In this document: piece by piece, positions 1-7,782 of the stretch | How the letters are laid out: the number at the start of each line of letters is the position of its first letter | Position numbering within the stretch: the first letter of the stretch is position 1 | Position numbers and translations under genes: made by a program | Notes under the pieces: generated by a model | Database searches by the model: none | What the model saw: the letters and a program-made list of their open reading frames with translations, nothing else | What the model was told of the DNA's origin: nothing | NCBI GenBank assembly: GCA_946486375.1 | Contig: CAMLTW010000010.1 | Location: 29,643-93,642, forward strand | Reading direction: 5' to 3' | Source: an uncultured Rikenellaceae bacterium | GTDB lineage: Bacteria > Bacteroidota > Bacteroidia > Bacteroidales > Rikenellaceae | DNA length: 64,000 nucleotides

Positions 1-903
1 CGGGAAAGCCAGATAAACGAACACGAATCCGAAAGTGGTGATGAACCAGAACAGCAGGGCCAGCAGAAAAGAATCCCCGAAAAAGTTCCGGACGTTGCGG
101 CCGAATCCGCATACGGCTTCCGCCAGACCGGTGTACATGCGGCAACTCACTCCCTTGTCCGCCGCCAGACAGGCAACGGGAATGCCCTGTTTCTTGTAGT
201 TCCGGGCGATGGCGATGTCCTCCGCCTTTTCCCCACGCATGGCGTCGTGCGGCTGGGTGCGTCGGTAAACCGCAGCATCGAAAAACATGAACTGCCCGTT
301 GGCCGCCGCCAGGGACGGATATTCCTTCGCTTCCCGGACGCACCGTAACGGCAGCAGGGTAAGCAGGATGTAATTCATCAGGGGAACGGTCATTTTTTCG
401 CCCCAGGATTTCATCACCTGCCGGGGAAAAATCGAAAGCAGCCCCAAACCGTGCTGCCGCACGAACCACAAAGCCCGTCCGATGCAGGGCGGTTCGAGCC
501 GGACATCGGCATCCAGAAAAAGCAGGTACTTCCCGCGGGCTTCGCGCGCCAGCTGCCAGCAGGCAAAGTTCTTGCCCAGCCAGCCCAGAGGAAGGGGTTC
601 CGAACGGATGAGCCGCACCGAAGGATGCTTCCGGGCCAGCTCCCGAACCAGTTCCCCCGTTCCATCGGTGGAATGATCGTCGCAGACGATGATTTCGAGG
701 GGTTTATAGTCCGACTCCAACAGATCATGCAGCAGAGCCGGAATATTCCGCACTTCGTTGCGGGCCGGAACCAATACCGATACTTCTTCCGCGGGCGGAA
801 CCGTTCCCGTCGGAATCCGCTTCCGGTAAAGCAGGTTCACCATGGCCACGACGAATTGCAGGGCCGTAAAAATCAACACCATCCAGGCGACAGTCGCGAT
901 CAT
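1..903 (-). CDS. Family 2 glycosyltransferase, 3' end beyond the window
   Basis: Membrane-associated GT-A glycosyltransferase, last visible gene of the carotenoid operon. The protein starts MIATVAWMVL with an N-terminal membrane helix (about residues 1-23), then the nucleotide-sugar fold: SVLVPARNE, the IIVCDDHSTDGT loop and the metal-binding LFLDADV motif. Hydrophobic helices follow toward the window edge, where the frame is still open. Its ATG overlaps the stop of the upstream acyltransferase (ATGA), so the two are translationally coupled. Related carotenoid enzymes (CruG, CrtQ) attach a sugar to a carotenoid hydroxyl; that role is inferred from context, the fold is clear. C-terminus not seen. 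Confidence 0.85.
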   Translation of the reverse strand, partial: MIATVAWMVLIFTALQFVVAMVNLLYRKRIPTGTVPPAEEVSVLVPARNEVRNIPALLHDLLESDYKPLEIIVCDDHSTDGTGELVRELARKHPSVRLIRSEPLPLGWLGKNFACWQLAREARGKYLLFLDADVRLEPPCIGRALWFVRQHGLGLLSIFPRQVMKSWGEKMTVPLMNYILLTLLPLRCVREAKEYPSLAAANGQFMFFDAAVYRRTQPHDAMRGEKAEDIAIARNYKKQGIPVACLAADKGVSCRMYTGLAEAVCGFGRNVRNFFGDSFLLALLFWFITTFGFVFVYLAFP

Positions 904-1517
904 CTTTCCAGACTTTGTATGTGTTTTTCTCTGCTTTCCCGATAGAACGCCAGGTATTCCTCTTCCAGATTTTCGCCGACGATTCCGTTGCAAGAGACAA
1001 AATACCCCCGTACCAGCGGCCGGCTGCGGTTCCCGTTCTCGGTAAAATAAGCCATCATCAACAATTCGACCGCCTCCGGCAACCGTTGCAGGAGAAAAGC
1101 GGCTCCGCGTCGGAAACGAATCCGGTCTTCGTACACCGACCCGATTTCACCCTGCGGATAGATCAGCACGGCATTCCGGGAAGCCGTCAGCAGATCGGCC
1201 GCATAGCGCAAACTTTCGCGCGCTCCCGCCGCATCCCGCCGCACGGAAAACCCGCCGATCCGGTTGAGGAAGGGATGTTCTTCCAACTGCCGCTCCCCCG
1301 ACATGAAGTAAAAGCGACGTTTCAACACCTGCGTCACGAACCGAAAATTCCACAACCCGTCCCACCAGCTGACATGGTTGGAAAGCAAAAGCACGGATAA
1401 GCCCGTCTCCGTTCGCTCCCCGATGTACTCCACGCTCCGGAAATGCCGTCCGAGCCGGTACCCGGTATAGTACCGGGCAAAGGGATACAGAATTTCGTGA
1501 TGCCTCGCTTCTTTCAT
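900..1517 (-). CDS. PlsC-like acyltransferase in carotenoid operon
   Basis: Lysophospholipid/glycerol-phosphate acyltransferase superfamily, 205 residues. The catalytic HX4D motif is visible as NHVSWWDG, and a later YPQGEI block replaces the usual EGTR-type substrate motif. It starts 4 bp past the stop of the CruF-like gene and overlaps the glycosyltransferase by 4 bp. In staphyloxanthin-type pathways an acyltransferase (CrtO) esterifies the sugar of a glycosylated carotenoid, and the position between a hydratase-like gene and a glycosyltransferase suggests the same here. General phospholipid acylation is the alternative. Family assignment is firm, substrate inferred. Confidence 0.8.
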   Translation of the reverse strand: MKEARHHEILYPFARYYTGYRLGRHFRSVEYIGERTETGLSVLLLSNHVSWWDGLWNFRFVTQVLKRRFYFMSGERQLEEHPFLNRIGGFSVRRDAAGARESLRYAADLLTASRNAVLIYPQGEIGSVYEDRIRFRRGAAFLLQRLPEAVELLMMAYFTENGNRSRPLVRGYFVSCNGIVGENLEEEYLAFYRESREKHIQSLER

Positions 1518-1521
1518 GTCT

Positions 1522-2181
1522 TTATCCTACGAATAAAATCACGGCGACGAACAGGCCGACCTGAAACAGCAACAGGGGAACCGCCGCAGCGTTGCGCAGG
1601 GGAAGTCCGCTCCGGTGAACCCAGAACTGAAATCCCAGCGCCAGCAGGAACCAGGACGCATAGTTGCGAAACGGAACCGCTTCCCCGCCCCACCTCCACA
1701 TATCCATCCCGGGAGCCGCCTGTTCGAGTACCAAATCGTATGCCACCATCAATACCGAAGCGGTCACGGCGCGAACCGAATTTCCCGTCCGAAACAGAGC
1801 GGCCGCCCCCGCGCAGGCAAAAGTCACGAACAGCCAGTTCACGCCGATCAGCAAAGGCGTATGCCATACTTTAATTCCCAAAGCATCTCCGTATGCATAG
1901 TTTCCGAAAAGCACTCCCGTATTCACTCCGGCCACTTCCACCAGATAACCCGCCAGCACGATTACGGCGCAAACCGTAACCGACCGGATTCCGAAACGGA
2001 AACGGGCGAAGGCGAAAAGAACGACGGTGCTGATCGACAGTGCAAGCGGAGTGGCCTCGAGTGCCGCCGTCCGGGTATCGGGACGGATGATGAGCACGGC
2101 GCCCATGAAATAGACGAAAAAGGCGACCGCAGCCAGAATCGCCCAACGAAAAGTTCTTTTCCAAGCCAGTTCCCGTATCAT
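1522..2181 (-). CDS. cruF: Carotenoid biosynthesis membrane protein, CruF family
   Basis: Polytopic protein of 219 residues, about six to seven hydrophobic segments, of the CruF/DUF422 family whose characterised members are carotenoid 1',2'-hydratases. Family hallmarks visible are VEVAGVNTGVLFGNYAYG and HTPLLIGVNWLF in the middle and a C-terminal region rich in aromatic residues (MWRWGG, NYASWFLLALG). It lies 5 bp downstream of idi and 4 bp upstream of the acyltransferase, inside a tightly packed operon. Hydration of an acyclic carotenoid end would create the hydroxyl that the downstream glycosyltransferase could use. Function is inferred from family and neighbours. Confidence 0.78.
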   Translation of the reverse strand: MIRELAWKRTFRWAILAAVAFFVYFMGAVLIIRPDTRTAALEATPLALSISTVVLFAFARFRFGIRSVTVCAVIVLAGYLVEVAGVNTGVLFGNYAYGDALGIKVWHTPLLIGVNWLFVTFACAGAAALFRTGNSVRAVTASVLMVAYDLVLEQAAPGMDMWRWGGEAVPFRNYASWFLLALGFQFWVHRSGLPLRNAAAVPLLLFQVGLFVAVILFVG

Positions 2182-2186
2182 GCCCG

Positions 2187-2717
2187 TTACCAGTTACGCA
2201 GGTATTGCACCCGGTCGTAAATCTTTCCGAACCAGACCGTATAAGTCTCCGGGAAACGGGTCATCTCCGTGCGGATGGTCCCGAACGGCGCATAGCGGTA
2301 GGCTTCCGCTTCCCCCGGATTCAACCGGGGCAACGCATCCGACACGCCCACGAAAACGTGGTCGAATTCGTATTCGATCAGCCCGTTTCCCACTTCGGCC
2401 CGATACACGAAATCGAACAGTTTGTCCAGAGGACTCTCCAATCCCAATTCCCGTTCCAGACAGCGCCGGGCGGCTTCCGAAGGAAGTTCGCCGGGCAGCG
2501 GGTGCGTACAGCAGGCGTTCGTCCAAAGGCCTCCGGAGTGATACTTGTCCCGGTGTCGGCGCTGCAAAAGCCACTCTCCCTTCCGGTTGAAGATGAATAC
2601 CGACACCGCCCGGTGCAGCAAAGCCTCCCGATGGGCCCCCATCTTGTCGCAGGTGCCTACGGTCCGGTCGCAGCCGTCCACCAACACGACCGTCCCTTCC
2701 CGATCATTCGCCCTCAT
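2187..2717 (-). CDS. idi: Isopentenyl-diphosphate delta-isomerase, type I
   Basis: Interconverts isopentenyl and dimethylallyl diphosphate, feeding prenyl chain synthesis. The 176-residue protein is a Nudix-fold IDI: the catalytic cysteine block is WTNACCTHP (Cys70), followed by a Nudix-like helix (EAARRCLERELG) and the acidic EYEFDHVF segment that contributes metal ligands. Its ATG overlaps the crtB stop by 4 bp (ATGA). Placement directly after phytoene synthase indicates a pathway-dedicated isomerase that raises precursor supply for carotenoids. Length matches bacterial type I enzymes. Confidence 0.92.
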   Translation of the reverse strand: MRANDREGTVVLVDGCDRTVGTCDKMGAHREALLHRAVSVFIFNRKGEWLLQRRHRDKYHSGGLWTNACCTHPLPGELPSEAARRCLERELGLESPLDKLFDFVYRAEVGNGLIEYEFDHVFVGVSDALPRLNPGEAEAYRYAPFGTIRTEMTRFPETYTVWFGKIYDRVQYLRNW

Positions 2718-3553
2718 AACAGATTCACTTTATTCATGACCACGCTCCGGGTGAAAAGCACCGCCTTGTTGAAATCGGACACCCGGATCCGTTTATCCAT
2801 CAGCCGGCGCGCCGGCGTCCGCTTGATTTTCCGCAACAGCCGGGTATAATAGACGTAAGCCATATAAACGCCCAGCCTGGAATTCTGCGGCAACTGCCGA
2901 ATCCCTTCGAACGCCTCTGCGAAATCGGTTTCGATCTCCCGGATGATCTCCCGTTTTTTTTCTTCGCAGAAATTATGGCGGGTCACTCCGGGAAAATAAG
3001 CCCGGTCGAGCTGCTCCATATCCTGCTTCATATCCCGCAGAAAGTTCACCTTCTGGAAGGCGGAACCCAATTTCATGGCAGGGCGTTTCAGCCGTTCGTA
3101 CAAAGGCCGATCGCCATTGCAGAAAACCCGGAGGCACATCAGCCCCACCACATCCGCCGAACCGTAAACGTAAGCATCCATTTCCCGTTTGTCGTCATAC
3201 CTGTTTTTGGTCAGGTCTGCCCGCATGCTCGCCAGAAACGCGTTGACCAGCCCTTCCCCGATGTCGTACCGCCGGACGACCTGTCCGAAAGCATTGATTA
3301 CCGGATTCAGACTGATCCCCGTACGGCGGGCATTCCGGTACTCGGCTTCGAAATCGTTCAGCAACCGGGCCCGGTCGTATCCGGTAAACGTATCCACGAT
3401 TTCATCGGCCAACCGCACGAATCCGTAAATTCCGAAGATCGCATCCTGTATGTCTTTGTCCAGCAAGCCGACGGCCGAAAAAAAGGAAGTGCTGTAATTC
3501 CGGGTCAGAACACGGGAAACGTCGAATGAAGTTTTCAAATAAAGGTCGTCCAT
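2714..3553 (-). CDS. crtB: Phytoene (or squalene) synthase family protein
   Basis: Head-to-head prenyltransferase, 279 residues, first gene of the carotenoid operon; it condenses two geranylgeranyl diphosphates to phytoene. Both aspartate-rich motifs are intact: DEIVD at residues 50-54 and DMKQD at 174-178, with the family block YVYGSADVVGLMC between them. The operon order crtB-idi-cruF-acyltransferase-GT2 supports a carotenoid rather than a squalene route; no desaturase (crtI) is visible, so it should lie beyond the window edge or elsewhere. I found no clear -7 box upstream. Phytoene versus diapophytoene specificity cannot be read from sequence. Confidence 0.88.
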   Translation of the reverse strand: MDDLYLKTSFDVSRVLTRNYSTSFFSAVGLLDKDIQDAIFGIYGFVRLADEIVDTFTGYDRARLLNDFEAEYRNARRTGISLNPVINAFGQVVRRYDIGEGLVNAFLASMRADLTKNRYDDKREMDAYVYGSADVVGLMCLRVFCNGDRPLYERLKRPAMKLGSAFQKVNFLRDMKQDMEQLDRAYFPGVTRHNFCEEKKREIIREIETDFAEAFEGIRQLPQNSRLGVYMAYVYYTRLLRKIKRTPARRLMDKRIRVSDFNKAVLFTRSVVMNKVNLL

Positions 3554-3719
3554 AAAGCATTTTCCTGATTAAACGTTTCCGCACGGCATCGAAAGACCGC
3601 GCCGACCACACCCGATGCAACATTCATACCCCGAATCGGAAGCGAGCGGAAGATTTTCTCCATGGGTCGAAACGAATCCGCGGCTTCGATCGGCAACCCG
3701 GAGGAAAAGGCGTTCCCGG

Positions 3720-3750
3720 TTTGCAGAATCGGAAATATATCGTAATTTTG
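3720..3750 (+). promoter_or_regulatory. Predicted Bacteroidetes promoter for tRNA-Leu
   Basis: TTTG at 3720-3723 and TAATTTTG at 3743-3750 are separated by 19 bp, a close match to the phylum's -33/-7 consensus. The -7 box lies about 88 bp upstream of the tRNA. Confidence 0.6.
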
Positions 3751-3838
3751 AGGCCGCGAAAGCCGTCGCAACGGAAACCGGACAGTCGGTGAAGACCGGG
3801 AAGCCGAAAAGATTTCCCGGCATAGCGAAGCGAAAGCG

Positions 3839-3924
3839 GCCCGGATGGTGGAATAGGTAGACACGCAGGACTTAAAATCCTGTGGGCAGTGATGTCCGTA
3901 CGGGTTCGATTCCCGTTCCGGGTA
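3839..3924 (+). tRNA. tRNA-Leu (anticodon UAA)
   Basis: The acceptor stem GCCCGGA pairs with TCCGGGT (one G-U pair), the anticodon loop is CTTAAAA giving UAA, and a long variable arm and the T-arm ACGGG-TTCGATT-CCCGT follow. Class II length of 86 nt fits leucine. The CCA end is not encoded. Confidence 0.95.
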
Positions 3925-3946
3925 CAAAGATCGGACAGGTTTTTCC

Positions 3947-3982
3947 AAAAGCCGCTTCCACGTTCATGTGGGGGCGGTTTTT
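3947..3982 (+). terminator. Terminator after tRNA-Leu
   Basis: Imperfect hairpin (left arm AAAAGCCGCTTCCAC, right arm GTGGGGGCGGTTTT with G-U pairs) ending in a T-run, 22 bp after the tRNA. Confidence 0.6.
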
Positions 3983-4115
3983 ACTTGGAATGAATCCGCA
4001 TTTTTCGAAAAACGTTCCCCGTTTCGTTCCCCTTCCGGGCCGGAAAAAAATTCTTTTCTGAATCAGCCGTGCGACCGACCCGTATCCCGCCAGGAGCCGT
4101 GAAAGGCCGGTTCCG

Positions 4116-5123
4116 TTATTTATGGTACTCCACTTCGTTCACCAGCGGACGGTTATCGCAAAAATCCTGAATGTTCTGCAGGGTGGTTTCCGCAATGTTA
4201 TCCATGGCTTCCCGGGTAAAAAAGGCCTGATGGGAAGTGACCACCACGTTGTTGAAGGAAAGGAGCCGCGCCAGCGTGTCGTCGTCGATGATCTTATCCG
4301 ACTTGTCCTCGTAGAAATAGTCGCCTTCCTCCTCGTAAACGTCCAGTCCGGCGGAACCGACCTTTTTGTTCTTCAGGGCTTCGATCAGGTCGTTGGTGTG
4401 GATCAACTGTCCGCGCCCCGTGTTGATGATCATCACCCCGTCCTTCATTTTGGCAATGGATTCCGCATTGATGAGGTACCGGGTTTCGTCCGTGAGCGGA
4501 GTATGAAGGGAAATAATGTCCGAGCGGCGGTACAGTTCGTCCAGCGTGGTATAAATCAGGCCTTCCTCTTCGGCAAACGCGGCATCGGGATAAAGATCGT
4601 AACCGTACACGGTCATTCCCAGTCCCCGCAGGATGTGAACCAGAATCCTGGCGATTTTTCCCGTCCCGATGATGCCGACGTTTTTCCCGTGCATGTCGAA
4701 CCCCATCAGTCCGTGCAGCGAAAAGTTCCCTTCCCGCGTCCGCCAGTAAGCCCGGTAAATTTTCCGGTTGAGCGAAAGCATCAGGGCAAGGGCATATTCG
4801 GCCACCGCATAGGGGGAATAAGCCGGTACCCGGACCACCGTCAGCTTGCCCAAAGCGGCCTTCAGGTCCACGTTGTTGAATCCCGCGCAGCGGAGCGCAA
4901 GCAGCCTCACGCCGTTTTGCTCCAGCCCGCGGATCACTTCCGCATCCGCGGTGTCGTTGACGAAGATGCAGACGGCATCCATGCCTTGCGTGAGGACGAG
5001 GGTATCCCGGTTCAGGTGTCCCCGGTAGTACCGGATATCGAACCCATAGCGTTCGTTGGCCCGATCGAAAAACTGCCGGTCGTAAGGCTTGGTTCCGAAA
5101 AAAGCGATTTTACAGGTCGTCAT
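4116..5123 (-). CDS. ldhA: D-lactate dehydrogenase (fermentative, 2-hydroxyacid dehydrogenase)
   Basis: Cytoplasmic NADH-dependent reduction of pyruvate to D-lactate, an electron sink in anaerobes. The 335-residue protein has the Rossmann motif VGIIGTGKIA, the catalytic arginine in INTGRGQLI, the acidic residue region around AGLDVYEEEG and the catalytic histidine in TSHQAFF. The block VAEYALALMLSLNRKIYRAYWRT is characteristic of LdhA rather than other D-2-hydroxyacid dehydrogenases. The frame stays open upstream of the chosen ATG, but MTTCKIAFFGTK is the normal family start. It stands alone with no close operon partner. Confidence 0.92.
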   Translation of the reverse strand: MTTCKIAFFGTKPYDRQFFDRANERYGFDIRYYRGHLNRDTLVLTQGMDAVCIFVNDTADAEVIRGLEQNGVRLLALRCAGFNNVDLKAALGKLTVVRVPAYSPYAVAEYALALMLSLNRKIYRAYWRTREGNFSLHGLMGFDMHGKNVGIIGTGKIARILVHILRGLGMTVYGYDLYPDAAFAEEEGLIYTTLDELYRRSDIISLHTPLTDETRYLINAESIAKMKDGVMIINTGRGQLIHTNDLIEALKNKKVGSAGLDVYEEEGDYFYEDKSDKIIDDDTLARLLSFNNVVVTSHQAFFTREAMDNIAETTLQNIQDFCDNRPLVNEVEYHK

Positions 5124-5363
5124 ATGGCATTTTGATTTTGCCCCGGAAATATCCGTCGCGGCAAACCGCGAATCCCCGGAGATACGAATCCTCTCGAATT
5201 CGTCCGCATCCCGGCAAGATACGCGCCAAAATCGACCGGGAAACGGTTTTCCGCTCCCGTACCGTTTCATCCGGAAAAGCGGGCGGTCATGTTTCGACCT
5301 GCCGCCTGCCAAAAAGAAAGCCGTTCCGAAAGATTCGGAGCGGCCCATTCCGGTCGGTGCTGC

Positions 5364-5387
5364 AAAAAAACGGTTTCAGTAAACCGT
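5364..5387 (-). terminator. Terminator overlapping the stop of the DUF2693-like gene
   Basis: The stem ACGGTTT/AAACCGT with loop ACTG is followed on the minus strand by seven T. The stop codon lies inside the hairpin. Confidence 0.75.
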
Positions 5388-5699
5388 AATCAAATTTTCG
5401 ATGCGGAAGCATCGGAAAGACCGCGCCTCCATGTCGTAATAGACGAATGTCCGGATATTTTCCGGGCGGGTGGTTTTCGGCACGTACTTCACATCTTTCA
5501 ACGTTCCCCGGGCCTTGCGCAGGGAACCGTCCGTCTTTTCGTAAGCGAACCGGACGACGCCCCGTTCCATGGCTTTCTCCAGCCGGAAGAGCGCCCAGGA
5601 TTTCGCCAGGCATACTTCGAATGTTTTTCCGGTAGCCTCCCGGATTTCGTACGCCCTGCGGAACACTTTCGTTCTGAATGCATGATCTGTCGGTTTCAT
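5376..5699 (-). CDS. SH3 beta-barrel fold (DUF2693-like) small protein
   Basis: A 107-residue basic protein of a family common in Bacteroidetes genomes and mobile DNA, function unknown. The pattern TFEVCLAKSWALFRLEKAM, then a VVRFAYEKTDG strand and a C-terminal FVYYDMEARSFRCFRIENL match my recollection of DUF2693, described as an SH3-like barrel. The start was chosen because a strong ribosome site (GAGGAGGAG) sits 7-8 bases before this ATG; an upstream in-frame ATG at 5747 lacks one. The upstream region carries a 26-bp palindrome and repeats that may be an operator. Family call moderately sure. Confidence 0.7.
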   Translation of the reverse strand: MKPTDHAFRTKVFRRAYEIREATGKTFEVCLAKSWALFRLEKAMERGVVRFAYEKTDGSLRKARGTLKDVKYVPKTTRPENIRTFVYYDMEARSFRCFRIENLITVY

Positions 5700-5725
5700 A
5701 TTTTTTCTCCTCCTCGGAAGGAGTG

Positions 5726-5814
5726 TGTTTTTATGCGGATTCAACATAAGTCATATACTTGAATTTTACATAGATATAACGAAAAACAACCTGTTTTTAT
5801 GCATAAAAACAGGT
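5726..5814. promoter_or_regulatory. Palindrome and repeated TGTTTTTATGC boxes, possible operator
   Basis: A perfect 26-bp palindrome at 5789-5814, centred on ATGCAT, contains TGTTTTTATGC and its complement. A third copy of the 11-mer lies at 5726-5736, just upstream of the DUF2693-like gene. The arrangement suggests a dimeric regulator site. The run ATTTTT after the palindrome means a terminator is an alternative. Confidence 0.45.
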
Positions 5815-5860
5815 ATTTTTCATTCTTTTCCGACTTTCCGTCCCGGCAAAAAAGTCCTGC

Positions 5861-5896
5861 AAAAAACAAGCCGCGGCCCCCGAATCCGGGGGGCCG
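5861..5896 (-). terminator. Terminator downstream of GH28 gene
   Basis: A G+C-rich hairpin (5874-5896) is followed on the minus strand by TTGTTTTTT. It lies about 150 bp past the GH28 stop. Nothing else codes convincingly between 5700 and 6042. Confidence 0.55.
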
Positions 5897-6042
5897 TACA
5901 ATCCAAACGAACCGTAAAGAAAAAATGGAGGACAGCGGAAAGAGAGCCGGCAACGATTGCATGCACGATATGCCTGCAGGTACCCGTCCTCCCCTTGCAA
6001 AACGCGCTGAAACGAACAGGCCGTCCCGTTATCTTTTGTCGG

Positions 6043-7566
6043 CTAAAATTTCACACGGTGAATACCCGTCGTGTCCACAGCGGTCGATCCCGCTACGGTC
6101 ACGGTTCGAACGCCTGAGGGAAGAGCCAACCGGACATCCCGAAAAGTCACATTTTGAGCCTCTCGTACGGTAATTCCTTCCTCTGCCTCGAACGACACTT
6201 CTTCCACGGATACATTTTGCAGTTTCATCTCCGGAAGCCCGTTGAAAAGCATGGCGGTGCCGATCCCGGTTCCGGTAATGTTCCGGACAAAGAGATTCCG
6301 GAACACCGGCGTCCCTTCCGTAACCGGCGGCACCGAATCGCCGGGCGAAAACCGCTTTTTGTAATATAGGTCGAAAAGCAGCGCCTCCCCCGGTATGTCG
6401 GTCATGGAAATGTTTTCGATCCAGATGTTCTCCACCACACCCCCACGCCCCCGCTGGCTCTTGAAACGCAGTCCCACGTCGGTGCCGATGAAAGTGCAAT
6501 TCCTGACTACCGTCCGATTCACTCCCCCCGACATTTCACTGCCCACCACGAATCCCCCGTGACCGTGATAAACCGTACAACCGTCGACAAGCAGATTTTT
6601 CGCAGGCACGCCCCGTCTTCGGCCCGCTTCATCCACCCCCGATTTTACGCAAATGGCATCGTCTCCGACATCGAAGCTGCTGCTGACGATCAGCACCCGG
6701 TCGCAAGATTCGATGTCGATACCGTCTCCGTTCTGCGAATACCACGGATTCCGGACGGTCACGCCGTCCACCGTCAGATTCTCGCACAACAGGGGATGTA
6801 GGTTCCATTCCGGGGAATTCTGAAACGTAACTCCCTGCAGAAGCACGTTCCTGCATCCGGTCAATTTTACCATGGCGGAACGGAAAAAGGCATGATAGGC
6901 CTTCCGTTCAGCCGAGGTCATAACTTCGAGCGTCTCCGGTTTATTATTGTTGAGCTTCAGGTAGGCATCCAGCGCACCCTGCGTCGGGAACCAAACCGTT
7001 CCGCTCTTTTTTTCATAGGTAACGCCCCCGGAAGCGACCAGAGCGTCCCATTGACCGGGCGTGAGCTTGGAACGATCCACGGGCCGCCACGCATCCCCGC
7101 CTCCGTCGATGATCCCTTCCCCCACGATGGCTATGTTGGTCAGTCTGGTTCCGGTGATGTTGGAAAGGGCCTTGACCGTACTTCTTGCCCCGTAAGTGGT
7201 GACAATCAGCGGATAGTCTTCGAAATTCCGGCTGAATTTCAGCAGGGCGCCCCGTTCCAGTTCCAGACGGATATTGTCCTTCAACACGACGGGGCCCGTC
7301 AGCCAGATGCCTGCCGGAATCCGCAGCGTGCCCCCTCCCCCGGAAGCCAGTTCTTCGATGACCCTGCGGATGGCAACCGTATTGGAAACAAGACCGCCCG
7401 GCAAGCCCCCGCATTCGGAAAGCGTCAGCGTCCGTTCCGGAAAAACGGGAACCACGACCTGCGGCATATCGAATGGCAAATGACGGTAGTACCGTCCGTA
7501 ATCTTCCTGAGCGTGTACCACTCCGACGACAAATGTCGCCGACAGCAAGAGCAAAAGTTTTTTCAT
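6043..7566 (-). CDS. Secreted glycoside hydrolase family 28 (polygalacturonase-like)
   Basis: A 507-residue exported beta-helix enzyme expected to hydrolyse polygalacturonan or rhamnogalacturonan. The signal peptide is MKKLLLLLSATFVVGVVHA. GH28 catalytic signatures are all present: the QNGDGID block (N279, D281, D283), GDDAI with D302-D303, GHGG with H335 and RFKS with R367/K369. A 3-codon longer start (METMKK) is possible. A TATTTTTG box lies 47-54 bp upstream at 7613-7620. No SusC/SusD pair flanks it, so it is not in a classic polysaccharide utilisation locus within this window. Confidence 0.88.
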   Translation of the reverse strand: MKKLLLLLSATFVVGVVHAQEDYGRYYRHLPFDMPQVVVPVFPERTLTLSECGGLPGGLVSNTVAIRRVIEELASGGGGTLRIPAGIWLTGPVVLKDNIRLELERGALLKFSRNFEDYPLIVTTYGARSTVKALSNITGTRLTNIAIVGEGIIDGGGDAWRPVDRSKLTPGQWDALVASGGVTYEKKSGTVWFPTQGALDAYLKLNNNKPETLEVMTSAERKAYHAFFRSAMVKLTGCRNVLLQGVTFQNSPEWNLHPLLCENLTVDGVTVRNPWYSQNGDGIDIESCDRVLIVSSSFDVGDDAICVKSGVDEAGRRRGVPAKNLLVDGCTVYHGHGGFVVGSEMSGGVNRTVVRNCTFIGTDVGLRFKSQRGRGGVVENIWIENISMTDIPGEALLFDLYYKKRFSPGDSVPPVTEGTPVFRNLFVRNITGTGIGTAMLFNGLPEMKLQNVSVEEVSFEAEEGITVREAQNVTFRDVRLALPSGVRTVTVAGSTAVDTTGIHRVKF

Positions 7567-7612
7567 CGTTTCCATTTGTTTTGCGGCTTCCCGAAACGGG
7601 GCACTCCTTTTG

Positions 7613-7620
7613 CAAAAATA
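7613..7620 (-). promoter_or_regulatory. Predicted -7 box for GH28 gene
   Basis: TATTTTTG on the minus strand matches TAnnTTTG, 47 bp upstream of the start. No good -33 element was seen. Confidence 0.4.
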
Positions 7621-7750
7621 ACGGAAAATCGTTCCCGGAAAAGTTTTCGGGAACGAATCCGGCCCTTCTTCCGTCTTTCCGGCTGCGGCTTTCCTGTCGG
7701 AACAAACAAAGAAAGAGTTTTCCCCGGAAGCGGCCCGGCACAATATTTAC

Positions 7751-7758
7751 TATCTTTG
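7751..7758 (+). promoter_or_regulatory. Predicted -7 box for lytic transglycosylase
   Basis: TATCTTTG is an exact TAnnTTTG match 24 bp before the start codon. No clear -33 box. Confidence 0.5.
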
Positions 7759-7782
7759 TACGTCTTATCGAAAAACCGCACC

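Noticed and set aside
5124..5348. N-terminal extension of D-lactate dehydrogenase
   Set aside because: The frame is open upstream, but the extra residues are Arg/Ser-rich, resemble no dehydrogenase, and MTTCKIAFFGTK is the normal start.
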